DNA of 64,000 bases from Epiperipatus broadwayi (taxonomy: Eukaryota > Onychophora > Udeonychophora > Euonychophora > Peripatidae), in the NCBI GenBank assembly GCA_028023455.1, contig JAQFVV010006472.1, positions 512,501-576,500 on the forward strand. The letters run 5' to 3'. Of the stretch, positions 40,045 to 53,777 are shown piece after piece (within the stretch, counting starts at the first letter, position 1; the number at the start of each line of letters is the position of its first letter). The notes below the pieces were generated by a model, which worked only from the letters and a program-made list of their open reading frames with translations, did no database searches and was not told the origin of the DNA. The position numbers and the translations under genes are program-made.

Positions 40045-40455
40045 TCATATCAATCAATCAATAGTAGTCTGTCCAATAGACAGGTCCAGAGAGAGTAGTC
40101 CCTACATCAGTTCTTCCATTCTTCCATTCCATTCTCTTCCTTGCCCATTTTCTCAATTCCACATAAGCTTTTCCATTTATTATATCATCCAATAATGTCA
40201 ATCTCTTCCATCCTTTCTTTTTATTTCCACTCACCATTCCCTCCAAAACATCTTTCATTAAACTATAATCTCTTCTTAATATATGTCCAATTTAGTTTCT
40301 CTTTCTCTCTCTCTCTGATATTTTCAATCAATCTTCTTTCCTCATTAACTCTTTTCAAAATTTCTTCATTTGTTATTTTACTCATCTAACTGATTTTTTT
40401 CATTTTTCTCCATGACCACATCTCAAAAGTTTCTTTCAATAAAATATTTTATGAT
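40045..40455 (-). mobile_element. LINE 3' end, opposite orientation
   Basis: On the minus strand pieces resembling NEEILKRVNEERRLIENI lead into the open frame 40258-40058 (MKDVLEGMVSGNKKKGWKRL, then LLDDIINGKAYVELRKWA). This matches the C-terminal tail of a common LINE protein, with a basic G.R stretch and the LLDDI motif. The 3' end has a TTGATTGATTGAT short tandem repeat (plus 40050-40063), typical of a LINE tail. Confidence 0.65.
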
Positions 40456-40955
40456 AAATCTAAATAACTTTTAATAAGAAAAGTAGACTCCACTTATGTT
40501 ATAAAGATTATTTCAAGAACAGTTTAACGTGATGTTAATATAGATTGCTTTCTTTGGTAGAATATGACTAAAATAAAATACTGGGAAGATACTACAATTT
40601 GACATGATTTACTGAGCTTTTTTAAGGTAAAAACGTTTACTGTACATGTTATGACAAATTTTATTAAAATGTAATAAGCATAAGTATTTTTATAATGCAT
40701 TGATTTGCATAATCGAGGAAAACTTTTTGTTCTTTTTTTTTTGTTTTTCTTTCACGCATTTTTTTTTCTGAAGTTAGAACAAATATACTTATAAGGAGTG
40801 GTTGGTAATGTCGATAATACATAACGTTCAATTACATATATGCGGGTACATATATATATACAACTAATCAAAGCAGCATTTTAAAAATTATATGTAAACT
40901 CAGTAATGAAAATTTTCTCCAAGCAACCGTAATACTTTAATGGATATGCGGAAAC
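40456..40955. other. AT-rich DNA, no gene seen
   Basis: No coding signal. CpG becomes a little more frequent from about 40740 onward. Confidence 0.5.
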
Positions 40956-41031
40956 CTCTTTACCAAACTGCCCAATGAACGTAAAATGTAAATGATAGTT
41001 TTAGACGTTCATTGTACAGTTTGATGAAGAG
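40956..41031 (+). ncRNA. miRNA-precursor-like hairpin (candidate)
   Basis: Arms 40956-40982 and 41005-41031 pair at about 24 of 27 positions, with a 2-base internal loop (CC against TA) and one further mismatch. The loop is 22 bases. Size and near-perfect pairing with small internal loops resemble an animal pre-miRNA. The arms do not match a miRNA family I can name, and no inverted-repeat element flanks them. Without small-RNA data it remains a candidate on either strand. Confidence 0.35.
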
Positions 41032-42212
41032 AATAGCGCATTTGTATTATTAATATTTGAAAATATTGATCGTTCGAGTGGTTATATTTATAATTTTTGT
41101 ATATTCTTGTAAAAGTATATTAAAATAGAATACGATTTTTTCATTTCCGCCTTGCTTTGATATATAATCAATAAAATGAAATATTGGTATTTAATTATGG
41201 ACTGATATATATATTTAGTCATTTATTATCCACATACTGCATCTTATTTCAAATAATTCCATCACTGAAATACAGTTCGTAGATTCGAAATTTTTATTTT
41301 CTATAATGTAACAAAAACAAATTTTATTTTTCCGCTAGCTTTTAGTAAAGGATTCAAAATAAGAGATTTAAAAGGTTAACTAATAATAAATAATATTAAT
41401 AGCTACTAAGATTATATTTTTTTATGCGCAATGTTTTAAAATGTAATTGCATTATTCAGTATTTGCCCCAACAGAAAAGAAGAAAAGTAAACTCAGATTA
41501 TTCTAGCAATAAGTTTTAATATTTTACTTTTTTTAATAAATAATAAAATTACTACAAAACTACTTATTTAATTTGTTTTTAACATTATTAATATATGCTT
41601 ATCTTTAATACTGAATTATTTTATTCGGTGAGATGACATGGCTTTTGATTGGAGTTAAGTGTTAATTGACAAGCATCAAAATGTAGAATTTTCTCGTCTC
41701 CGTTGAATGTATTAGATTAAAAGCAATCGCACTCATAAAAAACTTTGTTGATGAACTCCTTTCTTGAATGTAAATAGCTGATGTTTAATTGATAACAATC
41801 TGTTAGTTGAGAATTTTCTAATTTTAAATTGCAAACAAACTGACAGTATTTTTAAATGCTATATAAAAATATGTTCCGTTCTAAATTCAAAAGTTATTAT
41901 TTTAAATAAATGATTAAAAAAAATATTTACAATTCTTGGAAAATTAAGTCACGTAATTAATATAAATATTATTTAGATCTCCAACATATATTTATCTCTC
42001 TCACACATATATATATATATATTCAAATGAATAGTGTATTCACTTTAGTGTCAGTCATGTGGCCTTCCACGTTGTTGTGGAGTGAATATCAGAGATGTGA
42101 GCATGTTAATACATATAACATTCAAAATTTTTAAAAAATATTACTATATTATATGCTAACAATAAGCAATATGTAAATCTTAAAAATTATTAATTGTCAT
42201 ATTTAAAATTAT
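41032..42212. other. AT-rich DNA with relatively frequent CpG, no gene seen
   Basis: CpG dinucleotides recur between about 40.8 and 42.1 kb (TTTCCGCC, GTTCGTAGATTCG, CTCGTCTCCG), more than in most of the window. No ORF is supported. A TC/TA run lies at 41990-42020. Confidence 0.4.
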
Positions 42213-42558
42213 ATTAAATAATATATAAATTAATATACTGTACAGTCTATCATCAGATTTTCAATGAAATGGGTGACTGAAGAGTTGTGGGTTGGAGTAG
42301 TTTGAAGCCTGTCCATTAAAGTATGAAGATTGGCTATCTTAATATAAAGCTGAGCACTGATTGTATATATATATGTGAAGATAGTAATCTGGACCAACTG
42401 ATAATTGCTGTTTTAGGATAAAATATGTATATTGGTGATTGTTTATCTTTTCAATATGTGTATGATCAGATGGGTCATCAATATGAGATGGCATGGAGAG
42501 TTGAGGATTGTGTGAAAGTCTGAGTTCGAATTCCTTATATATTACATTAAATAATATA
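42213..42558 (+). mobile_element. Hammerhead-bearing element with candidate TSD, copy 5
   Basis: ATTAAATAATATA occurs at 42213-42225 and 42546-42558 and brackets a 320-bp single-orientation copy. In order it holds ATTTTCAATG, GTGACTGAAGAGTTG, TTAAAGTATGAAGAT, GCTATCTTAATATAAAGC, TGAGCACTGATTGTATATAT, the ribozyme, and the 3' end GTCTGAGTTCGAATTCC with TATATATTAC. The box B-like GAGTTCGAATTCC near the 3' end is notable. This copy defines the monomer without an inverted partner. Confidence 0.7.
42383..42441 (+). ncRNA. Hammerhead ribozyme, decayed
   Basis: AGTAATC, CCAA, core CTGATAA (G8 to A), stem II TTGCT with AGGAT, TAAAA in place of GAAA, stem III ATATGTAT, TTGG, GATT. Fold recognisable, but core bases are lost. 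Confidence 0.6.
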
Positions 42559-44249
42559 ATAAGTTTGTAAAAATATATTTAAATTTGGGAAAAACCAATA
42601 AATTATGTTAAAACTTATACATTCTTATCAAAGAATGGTGGAAGATATTGCAAAACAATTTAGCTATTAAAAAAAATAGATTTTAAATAATTAAATAGAA
42701 AAAAGATTATGCCAGTTTTGATAAGAGATTGAAAATAAAGAGAAAAAATAATTCAGGCAATTTAATAATTGTTTTGACAGTTCATTCAATTAAACAATGA
42801 AAGTATTTTTGAAACTCTTGTAATTAAAATAAAATCAAATTATAAAGATGTCAAAAAACAAGGTTATCAAAGCCAGTGAAAAACAAGATCTCAAGTGTTC
42901 AAAAATAGTAAAAGAAATGCTAATGACTTTCTTGCTCAGGAATTCATCAAAAGTTTGACTACCTGAATTGTGAGTTTCAAAATCATTTCTGGGATCTCCT
43001 AACTCCAGATTGGACACTTTGCCATCTGCACCAAACCAGGAAGTAAAACTTATATAAAGTCAATTTAGCTTAAATAAAGTCAATTTGAATTCTCACTTTA
43101 TTCAAATTACATCAAACCTTCATTATGCTAATGGAGTAAGATGGAGGAAAAACTGCCAATTGCTGAAATCTACTCTGAACATATGATATCTAACATTGTA
43201 TTATCAAAAAAATCTCTAATTAAAATGAAGAAACAATGATTACTTCACATTTCAACATAGAAGGTCATTAATGGACATTATGGTCACAAATGAATTGATA
43301 ATTCTCACCTTTGTGAAGAAATCAAATTATGGCTATTGAACATAGCTTTTGTAAATGAAAATAACTATTTAGACTGTTATTCTAATATAACAAACAGATA
43401 TCTTCCAATGATCACTACTGCATATAAATAAATATCCAAAATGGATCTGAAAGAAATCATTCATAATTTTGTAAATACAAATATAAAAATAAAGTGTTTT
43501 AAAATGAATAATTTATTAATTTGCTTTATATGTTATTTTAAATTGTAATATAAATGAATTAGAATAAAAATTAAGTTTTCTGAAATTAGATTGAAGAATA
43601 TCACTTTTGGAATATTTAGTTTCAAACTTATTTTTGTAGCTATGCTATTGATTTATTTAATGTAATTTATTAATACATTCATACTTCTGTAATTTATTAG
43701 GATCAGCAAATAGTTCAAATTGTTTATTTTTATTTTTAGTAAGATATGAACATATATAAAAGTTCCAATTTTTTTTTATTATTTTTGCAATAGATAAAAT
43801 TAATACATAACTGTCACTGTCAAAAATTTTAAAATAAAATGTTAATTAGTAATTTATGGAAACAGTTTGCTCATTTGTTTGTGTGTATGTGAAATCAATT
43901 TAAATTTCTATAGGTAAAAAAATAATTACACATATATATAAAATCAATATTTTTTTTTTAAATCTTCAGTGTGATTCTCATTTATGCTTTCTGATGGAAT
44001 GCACTGCAAATCTAAAAGACTTGATTAGTTTCAGATATATATCAGAGGCATTAGTTAATTTATTGCATATTATATGTGTGTGTAGGTATGTGTGTATTTT
44101 CAAATATTATTAATGTTATTTTTGATAAAGATTTTATATTTTTGCAAGGACTAATTATTGTTAAAAAAAAAAAACATTTCTCTCATACTATTGGTAAATA
44201 CTTGTGTTCACATAAATAAACATCATATGATTATCTCTATTTATATATA
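42559..44249. other. AT-rich DNA, unexplained less AT-rich patch at 42.8-43.1 kb
   Basis: The minus strand 43017-42835 has an open frame beginning MSNLELGDPRNDFETHNSGS in a patch of mixed composition. I cannot assign it; it may be an old element or exon remnant. The rest has no signal. Confidence 0.4.
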
Positions 44250-45134
44250 CACTTGGGTCTCATTTTATGTGGTAGATAGGTTCCTCAGAAAACACGCACA
44301 AAAGAAATTGCACAAAAATAAATGTAACTTACCTTGAAATATGGGGAATATGTTCCAGTAATTTTCAGAAGTCACATAAAAGCAAAGCAACAAGAAAAAT
44401 TACTTTAAAATTCGCATTAAAAAAATAAGGAAATAAATTATGACTAATAAAAAATTTCAAATATTTGAAAAAAATTAATACAAGACAAACTTTTTTTACT
44501 TTTTTTATTAACTACAGTATTTAATTTTACATTTTTTCATACATATTATAATCATTACCATTGTTTGAAAATATGCATTCGTTTGTGAACTAGTAAGAAA
44601 TCAGATTCGTGATGTGAAGTACAACTAGTGCCACTTTCAGTCTTGAGCTGTTTCTATATTAAAAAAATGAGATTGCAATCAAAACAAAAAAATTATACAT
44701 TACCATTAGAAAGATTATTTTCAGTTTATAAAATCAATAAAATCTTCGTTATTATTTATTTTAAAAATCTAAAAAAATATTTATTTCTGTTAATATCTAA
44801 CAAAATACGTTTTAAAAGTTTAAAATTTTTGAATATTTATGGTGATATTTTTATACGTATGTATAAATCTATTATTATTATTTACTTATTAATATAAGTA
44901 GTTATTTACATAGAAGCTAAGATTCTAAATACACCTCTGGCCATATTCACATTAGCTGCTAATACAACATTATATTTTTGAAAAAAAAAAGTATTTCAAG
45001 TCAAAATAAGTTATTAATAATTTAAATTTCTTAATGTCTAATAAATATAGTGAAATATTAAAGATATTAAGAAGAAACATGAATCACATAACTTCAAAAT
45101 CACATTAAAATAATAAGCATAAAACAAGACCCAG
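44250..45134. mobile_element. Candidate MITE with TA target site
   Basis: Left end CACTTGGGTCTCATTTTATG (after TA) and right end with AAAACAAGACCCAGG (before TA) are imperfect terminal inverted repeats, about 16 of 20 matching. Weak inverted similarity continues inward (TTTTCAGAAGTCACAT against its counterpart near 45090). TA flanks would fit a Tc1/mariner or pogo-type element. The inside has no transposase. Confidence 0.35.
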
Positions 45135-47820
45135 GTATAACGTGTTTTATTTGAAGCAATTTTTTTTTTCATTCTTCTCAAATAATCAATAGATGCTTTT
45201 ATATCTACTGATTAGTAGTCAAGCCCACAATAACTGTTTCATGAGTAAAATCAATTGTTTTGAAATAACATTTTTGATTACTAGAATCATGTGAAAATAA
45301 TATATCATTTTATTAATAATTTTGAGAGAAGTATATATTAATGATATTGTTAAAATGGCACTTTTACAATTTATCAGTGATAATTCATAGTTTATGAATT
45401 AATATAAAATTAATAACTTTTAGAACATTTAATTTTTTTGCTTTTTATTATTATTTTATGATAATGATTATATCATTTCTGTCTTTATTGCCTTTCATAC
45501 TTTTTTTTTAATTTTATAAAAGTATATAATATATTATCTTTGTATTACTCTAATTTAAATTATTATGAAAATTGTAACTTAAACCAAATTCATAAAAATT
45601 GATATTGGCAGCTGTATAATTAATTAAAAAGTTTTAAAAAAGAATTAAATATCAGTATCTGTTGTTTTGTTTATTTTTTTAATGTAGACAAGTACAAATT
45701 TAATAAAAATGTTTTATGAGAATTGAAATATGATTCAAAAAAAAATTTGCAACACATTTTCTAGGTATTGAGTAATTTTTGATGATGCAATATTTTGTTT
45801 TAAATTAAATCTAATAAGCTAGAAGGATGGGGGGGGGGATACTCAACATAATTATATCATTTGCTTAGTAATTTGTTAAATCAACAGATTATTTTAAGAT
45901 AACTTAATTTCAGTATAAAAACTACAAGTTACTAAATTTGATAGAAGGTAAAAAAATCATCAGTTCATCATGATATCATCTTTACCACGAGCACTTTTAT
46001 TTGTAAGAATATTTATTATTAACTAGAGTTAAATTACATTTTTATAAAATCTTTTTAGTGCCTCTAATTATTGTTTAAAATTCTTGAAAAATAAGAGGAA
46101 ACGTTTTTTGGCAAAGCAAATCAATTAATACATGTTATCGTTTTTGTATTAATAAATATATACATTTACTATTTATTAAAAAATTAACCAGCTTTATAAT
46201 ACTTGTGTGTTTTGTTTAAAATCAAAGTAATCATAAATAGTTTATTGTATGTTAAATGAAATCAATAATTACCTCGCTATAGTTGAACAAAATATTGAAA
46301 ATGCTTACCGTTTTAGTACCATAACTTTTAATTCAAATAGCAAAAAAATATAAGAACAAACTAACATGTGTACTTTCATTTTATAAAGTTGTTGTCATCA
46401 AATTTATTAAAGCAAAAATCGTTTTATAATTCTGTTACTAGTGATGAGATAGCCGTCTTTTAAACACTGTATATTATGAATATTTAGTTTGTTGTCGCAT
46501 TTAATTGAGATTTTACATTAACATTTTTTATTTGTCTCATATAAATAGAATACCCATAATGCTATGTTGAAATTAAATACAATACCTAGGTAGTGCTTTG
46601 AGAAAAATTTCACTTTAGAAGCCATTTCTCATTCATTCAACTATAGTTATCAATATTACTGTACTGATATTTTGATAAAACCACATGTGCCATTAATTGG
46701 GTAATGAACATTATTTTAAAAAATTATTATAGGGGTACTGCATACAACAGCATATATAACAAGATTAGGATTCAACCAATAAAAAAATATATATATGAAC
46801 AAAGAGTACATAAAAAAAATCAATATAAATTCATCATATATTTTGAATAATGAACTTGTTTCCAAATAGAAGATAATTTGCATGTATCATCACCTTTGCT
46901 CATACAATTTTATTTTTTATTGATCTCAATGACTTCTCTTGTTTTTTCTTTTGCACAGAGTATCGTATCTGGGTAGGATTCTGGTATTTGAAAAATCTAT
47001 ATTATGATCTCTAACCACAGCATAGAATAATACTGATTTACTTTATATTTATCTCTTCTAGTACTGATCAATACTTGAGTAATAAAAGGACAAAAGAAAT
47101 GATATAAAAAGAGTTGTTAGGAAAGATTAACATGCTAATGCAATAATTCAGCATTTATTATTAACAGCATTAGCTTTCTCACTTCATGCTAGAGATACAG
47201 TTACAATATAAAATCTTTTAAACACCATAATGACACTCTTAACTAAAGAAAAATCAGAAAAGCCATTGAGATTCTTAAGAAATCAGATTGTATCAACAAA
47301 TATGATGAAATTACCTTTAATTAGGAAAAATGATTTCTTTTATTTGAGCAATTATAAATTGATTTATGAGTCATGTAATATTGTGCACATTCATATCTAC
47401 ATAGAACACTCAGAAAAAACAATACTACAAAAGATTAATTAACTAATAAAAAAATAATATTGCATAAGTTTGGCTCAATATTGATAATGAAATATACATA
47501 AATATTTGATTTGAAATTATTATTATAATAGGGTAGAGAATGAATAAGTTACTTTAATATAATTTTTTTTATATTCAACTATGAAGAGCTTTTTATAGCA
47601 TTTGTTTTTAATATATTAATTTATTTTGTATATGTGATCATTGAATTGCATTTTAAATTTTATGGTTATGGAAGTATATTCTATTTGTTTGTTATATCTA
47701 TTACTAAAACATTTATCAACTGTTATTAGAATTTTATATTATCTCTATGTGGTGAAGTATTTAAAGGTGAAATTTGATTGTAAAAATATAAAATAAAAAG
47801 GATTTGTGTGTTTTCCTGAT
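45135..47820. other. AT-rich DNA, no gene seen
   Basis: A run of ten G at 45829-45838 is striking in this AT-rich context. The frame 47230-47442 is not convincing. Confidence 0.5.
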
Positions 47821-48638
47821 AAACCACTAAACATCACATGATCACTATCTCATACTAGCACATAATTGTTATTAAACAATTCAAACCAAAGCAAAACTCT
47901 CCATATAGTAGTGCCATCTTGTGCTAACAAGAACAATCAATGGATGCCAGAAGGCTTGTGCATAAAATCCCTATATAGTATCTACTCATCCAATATCCCC
48001 AGACTAGTTTCTGGCTTGTGACCTACATCAGTGAGGAGCCTTGGATCTGAGAGCACTGCACCTAGATCTTAGGACCTAATGCAACCCTCTGGCATCCATT
48101 GATTGCTCTTGTTAGCACAAAATGGCACTACTATATGGAGAGTTTTGCTTTGGTTTGAATTGTTTAATAACAATTATGTGCTAGTATGAGATAGTGATCA
48201 TGTGATGTTTAGTGATTTAACACCAATCCTGCCTAATAGGATAGTGGTGGCTATGGTTGTTAAAGAGCCAAAGACACCAAAATGTATGGGTGCTGAATTG
48301 AGTTCAGACCCATATGACTATATAAGCTATTGAGCTTGGATTGAAAATATTAATTGTGTTTTCAATTTCATTCTCATAGTTTTGTAGTTAAATAGAGTTA
48401 AAAGGTGGATGCTGGAGGGTTGCATTAGATCCTAAGATCTAGGTGCAGTGCTCTCAGATCCATGGCTCTTCACTGATGAAGGCCACAAGCCAGAAACTAG
48501 TCTGGGGATATTGGATGAGTAGGCACTAGATAGGGATTTTATGCACAAGCCTTCTGGTATCCATTGATTGCTCTTGTTAGCACAAGATGGCACTACTATA
48601 TGGAGAGTTTTGCTTTGGTTTGAATTGTTTTTCCTGAT
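47811..48638. mobile_element. Tandem plus inverted short element with candidate TSD
   Basis: TTTTCCTGAT at 47811-47820 and 48629-48638 brackets 808 bases. The left part (about 47821-48085) is a minus copy. From about 48090 to 48628 the plus copy runs head to tail with a period of 465 bases (TGGTTTGAAT at 48151 and again at 48616). Each unit contains GATCTAGGTGCAGTGCTC, a CACTGATGAAGGCC hammerhead-like hairpin, ACTAGTCTGGGGATATTGG, and GCACTACTATATGGAG near the 3' end. Partial tandem units with an inverted leading copy match the build of PLEs and retrozymes. The unit is unrelated in sequence to the 26-50 kb hammerhead family. Confidence 0.65.
48471..48506 (+). ncRNA. Hammerhead-like motif with palindromic stem III
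   Basis: TCACTGATGA, stem GGC with loop CACAA and GCC, then GAAACTAGTC and TGGGGA. Stem I would be TCCTCA (in the minus copy at 48003-48035) with TGGGGA. Stem III ACTAGT is self-complementary, followed by C at the cleavage site. The 10.1-11.1 pair is A-A rather than G-C, so activity is doubtful. Confidence 0.45.
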
Positions 48639-50354
48639 CTAACCAACATTAGATGATATATGTTCATAATAATGGAAAGTGTTGCAGAAGATCAGGACAA
48701 GAACTCCAATTACTTTTATTTATATTACTGTTTTTAACTTGCATGAATATGTTTAGTTTATTTTTTTAATTTAAACTAAATCTAATCCTAATGAAATGGG
48801 GTACAATATATATGTGATGTTATATACAAAATATATCATTTATGATACACCCACAAGTATGCAAATACACATTCACCTTAGATAATATTGTTGTTTAATG
48901 CTAATACAACTACTAAGTATGTTAGCATATATATAAATAATGAAATATTTTGGAAATAACAATAAAATATTTTGGAAATAACAATAGATTGTATAGAAAT
49001 ATTAAAATAATTTTTCCTTCAATCTTTCCATAAAATAATTAGATTTTTCAAAATGCAGGTCAAATAATGCATCCATGTCACATTTTTCCTGAAGTACTAA
49101 CCATCAAGGCAACCAAAAATTTACTTTTGAAAATCATATGAAAATAAATATACTTCCGTTAAAAACAAAAAAAAATATTAATTTAAAGCTATGAGCAACC
49201 ACATATGAATCACTAAAAATATATACTTTTATTGCTTAGTAATAATACATTATAACGTTTACATTATTTTCTTTTACATTGAACATCTCAAAATTTGTAT
49301 AACATTTACAAAAAAGTCATGTAGAGCATTGTTATTTGCATTATGTAGAGAATTGTAATACTTATATCAAGTCAACTTTATTAACATTTTTATTTGCATT
49401 GAAAACATACCACACACAGTCCTATCCTTATTGTGGCCTAAATTATAGAAAATACATCATTATAAAGCTTCAAACATAGTCTAGTATAAATACAAGAAAT
49501 ATTTTCTTTTAAATTAACTTAATAAATCATCCTAATACTCATGTATAACACTGATTAATTTATAGCATGTAAACAATTCTTCACCATGCCCAATCCACAT
49601 TATTAAATAACTCATCACTACTAAAGATTGAGTTATGTTTGCAATCATGAGATTGATATATTCTAAGGATTTACAATATTCCATATTTATTGGCCAACAC
49701 ATTACAACACTTAAAAATACACACGTCTAATTATACTACTCTAAAATGTGTTCAATTTATTAAGAAAATGTTTTGTAATTTTAGATTTAATTTTATTATG
49801 CAAATAAAAATTTTCTTCGTTTTTTTATTTAAGATTCTAAATTATCAATATACATTTTTTTGGATAAATGCGATGTTGATTTACTTTGTAAATAATTATT
49901 AAACCGTTAAGTGATTTGAAAATAAATGCTATGTTAATTATTTTCATGTGACTATTTATTACAGACTTTAAATTTAAATTTTACCTTAACTAAATAAACA
50001 ATTTTATTAAAAGCATGTTTGTGACTCTGATAATAGTCAATGTATTTTTTTTTTCATTTTCACTTAACCGATTAATAGTCTGCCTTCATTATAATTATAG
50101 CTTTTAGAAAGAAAGTCAATATATTTTCAAGTTTCTGAAAGAGTGTAAATTTAACATAACTTCCATTTATTAAACTTAGTGTGAATATAAATAATTTAAA
50201 ATAACTTTAAAATGTAAGCTCTTAAAATAAATCTATTCTCCTTTTTATTACTACTTTACAAGAAAACATAGTTTGTCATATTAAATAAAACATATATTTG
50301 ATTCAGTCATTAATATATATATATATTGACTAAACTAAACGTATAGTAATTATA
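48639..50354. other. AT-rich DNA, no gene seen
   Basis: A tandem duplication of AAATATTTTGGAAATAACAA lies near 48943-48986. Otherwise no signal. Confidence 0.6.
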
Positions 50355-50785
50355 AGGGACTTCAACTCAGACTTTCAAACTCCCCACAGTCATCCAATCC
50401 ATCTTATGCATGACCACATACACGTGAAAAATATAAATGATCTCAAATATACGTATTTAATGCTGAACTAGAACTCATCAGTTGGCCCAGATCACCATCT
50501 CCGACAAATATATACAATCATTGCTGAGTTTTATATTAAGATAGCAAATCTTCGAACTTTAATGAACAAACTTCTATCTTCTCCATTCTCCAACTCTTCA
50601 GCCATCCATATCATTGAAAATCCAAGGATAAAATGCTCAAAGCCCTTGACCTTAAGCCAATCTGACACCTCACACATAGAACCTTAGTATATCCATATGT
50701 GTATTGGAGATCATCTATCTTTTTCATATGTATGTGGTCATGTATAAGATGAATTGGATAGCTGTGAGGAGTTTGAAAGTCTAAG

Positions 50786-50787
<2 letters not shown>
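50355..50787. mobile_element. Head-to-head hammerhead element, copy 6
   Basis: The minus copy (about 50355-50640) has all blocks of the family, including GACTTTCAAACTCC at its 3' end and GCTATCTTAATATAAA in the body. A plus arm starting inside the ribozyme (about 50692: ATATGTGTATTGGAGATCAT) continues to GAGTTTGAAAGTCTAAGATC at 50787, where (TA)n replaces the 3' end. No TSD can be read because of that tract. Confidence 0.7.
50437..50496 (-). ncRNA. Type I hammerhead ribozyme, G12 changed
   Basis: Minus strand: GGTGATC, CCAA, CTGATGA intact, stem II GTTCT with AGCAT, TAAA instead of GAAA, stem III ATACGTAT, A, then TTTG and GATCAT. The CG-centred stem III is probably the ancestral form of CA and TG variants in other copies. 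The G12 change should inactivate it. Confidence 0.7.

Positions 50788-50861
<74 letters not shown>
50788..50861. repeat. (TA)n microsatellite, interrupted
   Basis: Two TA tracts split by GACTTT at about 50822, which duplicates part of the element's arm sequence. Confidence 0.9.
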
Positions 50862-53620
<2,759 letters not shown>

Positions 53621-53720
53621 GAGTAAGCTTATGGTTTAAGACCTGTAGAGGTCCATACTATCGCATTTTATACGCATGTTCTTGAGGCTACAGCCTTAAT
53701 AAATATTACTTATGTAATCA
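53621..53720 (+). repeat. Dispersed repeat X, copy 2
   Basis: Counterpart of 32292-32390, same order of blocks (AGTAAGCTT, AAGACCTGTAGAGGTCCATA, TATCGCATTTTA, ACGCATGTTCTTGAGGC, AGCCTTAATAAATATTAC). Contains AATAAA. Confidence 0.7.
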
Positions 53721-53777
53721 ATGTGTGTTTAAATAAATTTTATAATTATTCAATTTAATGTAAAATATTAAATATAG

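Noticed and set aside
40141-40389. Plus-strand frame rich in Ser, Phe and Leu
   Set aside because: Antisense shadow of the LINE C-terminal region.
45829-45838. G-quadruplex at the run of ten G
   Set aside because: A single G run without three partner runs nearby cannot form an ordinary intramolecular quadruplex.
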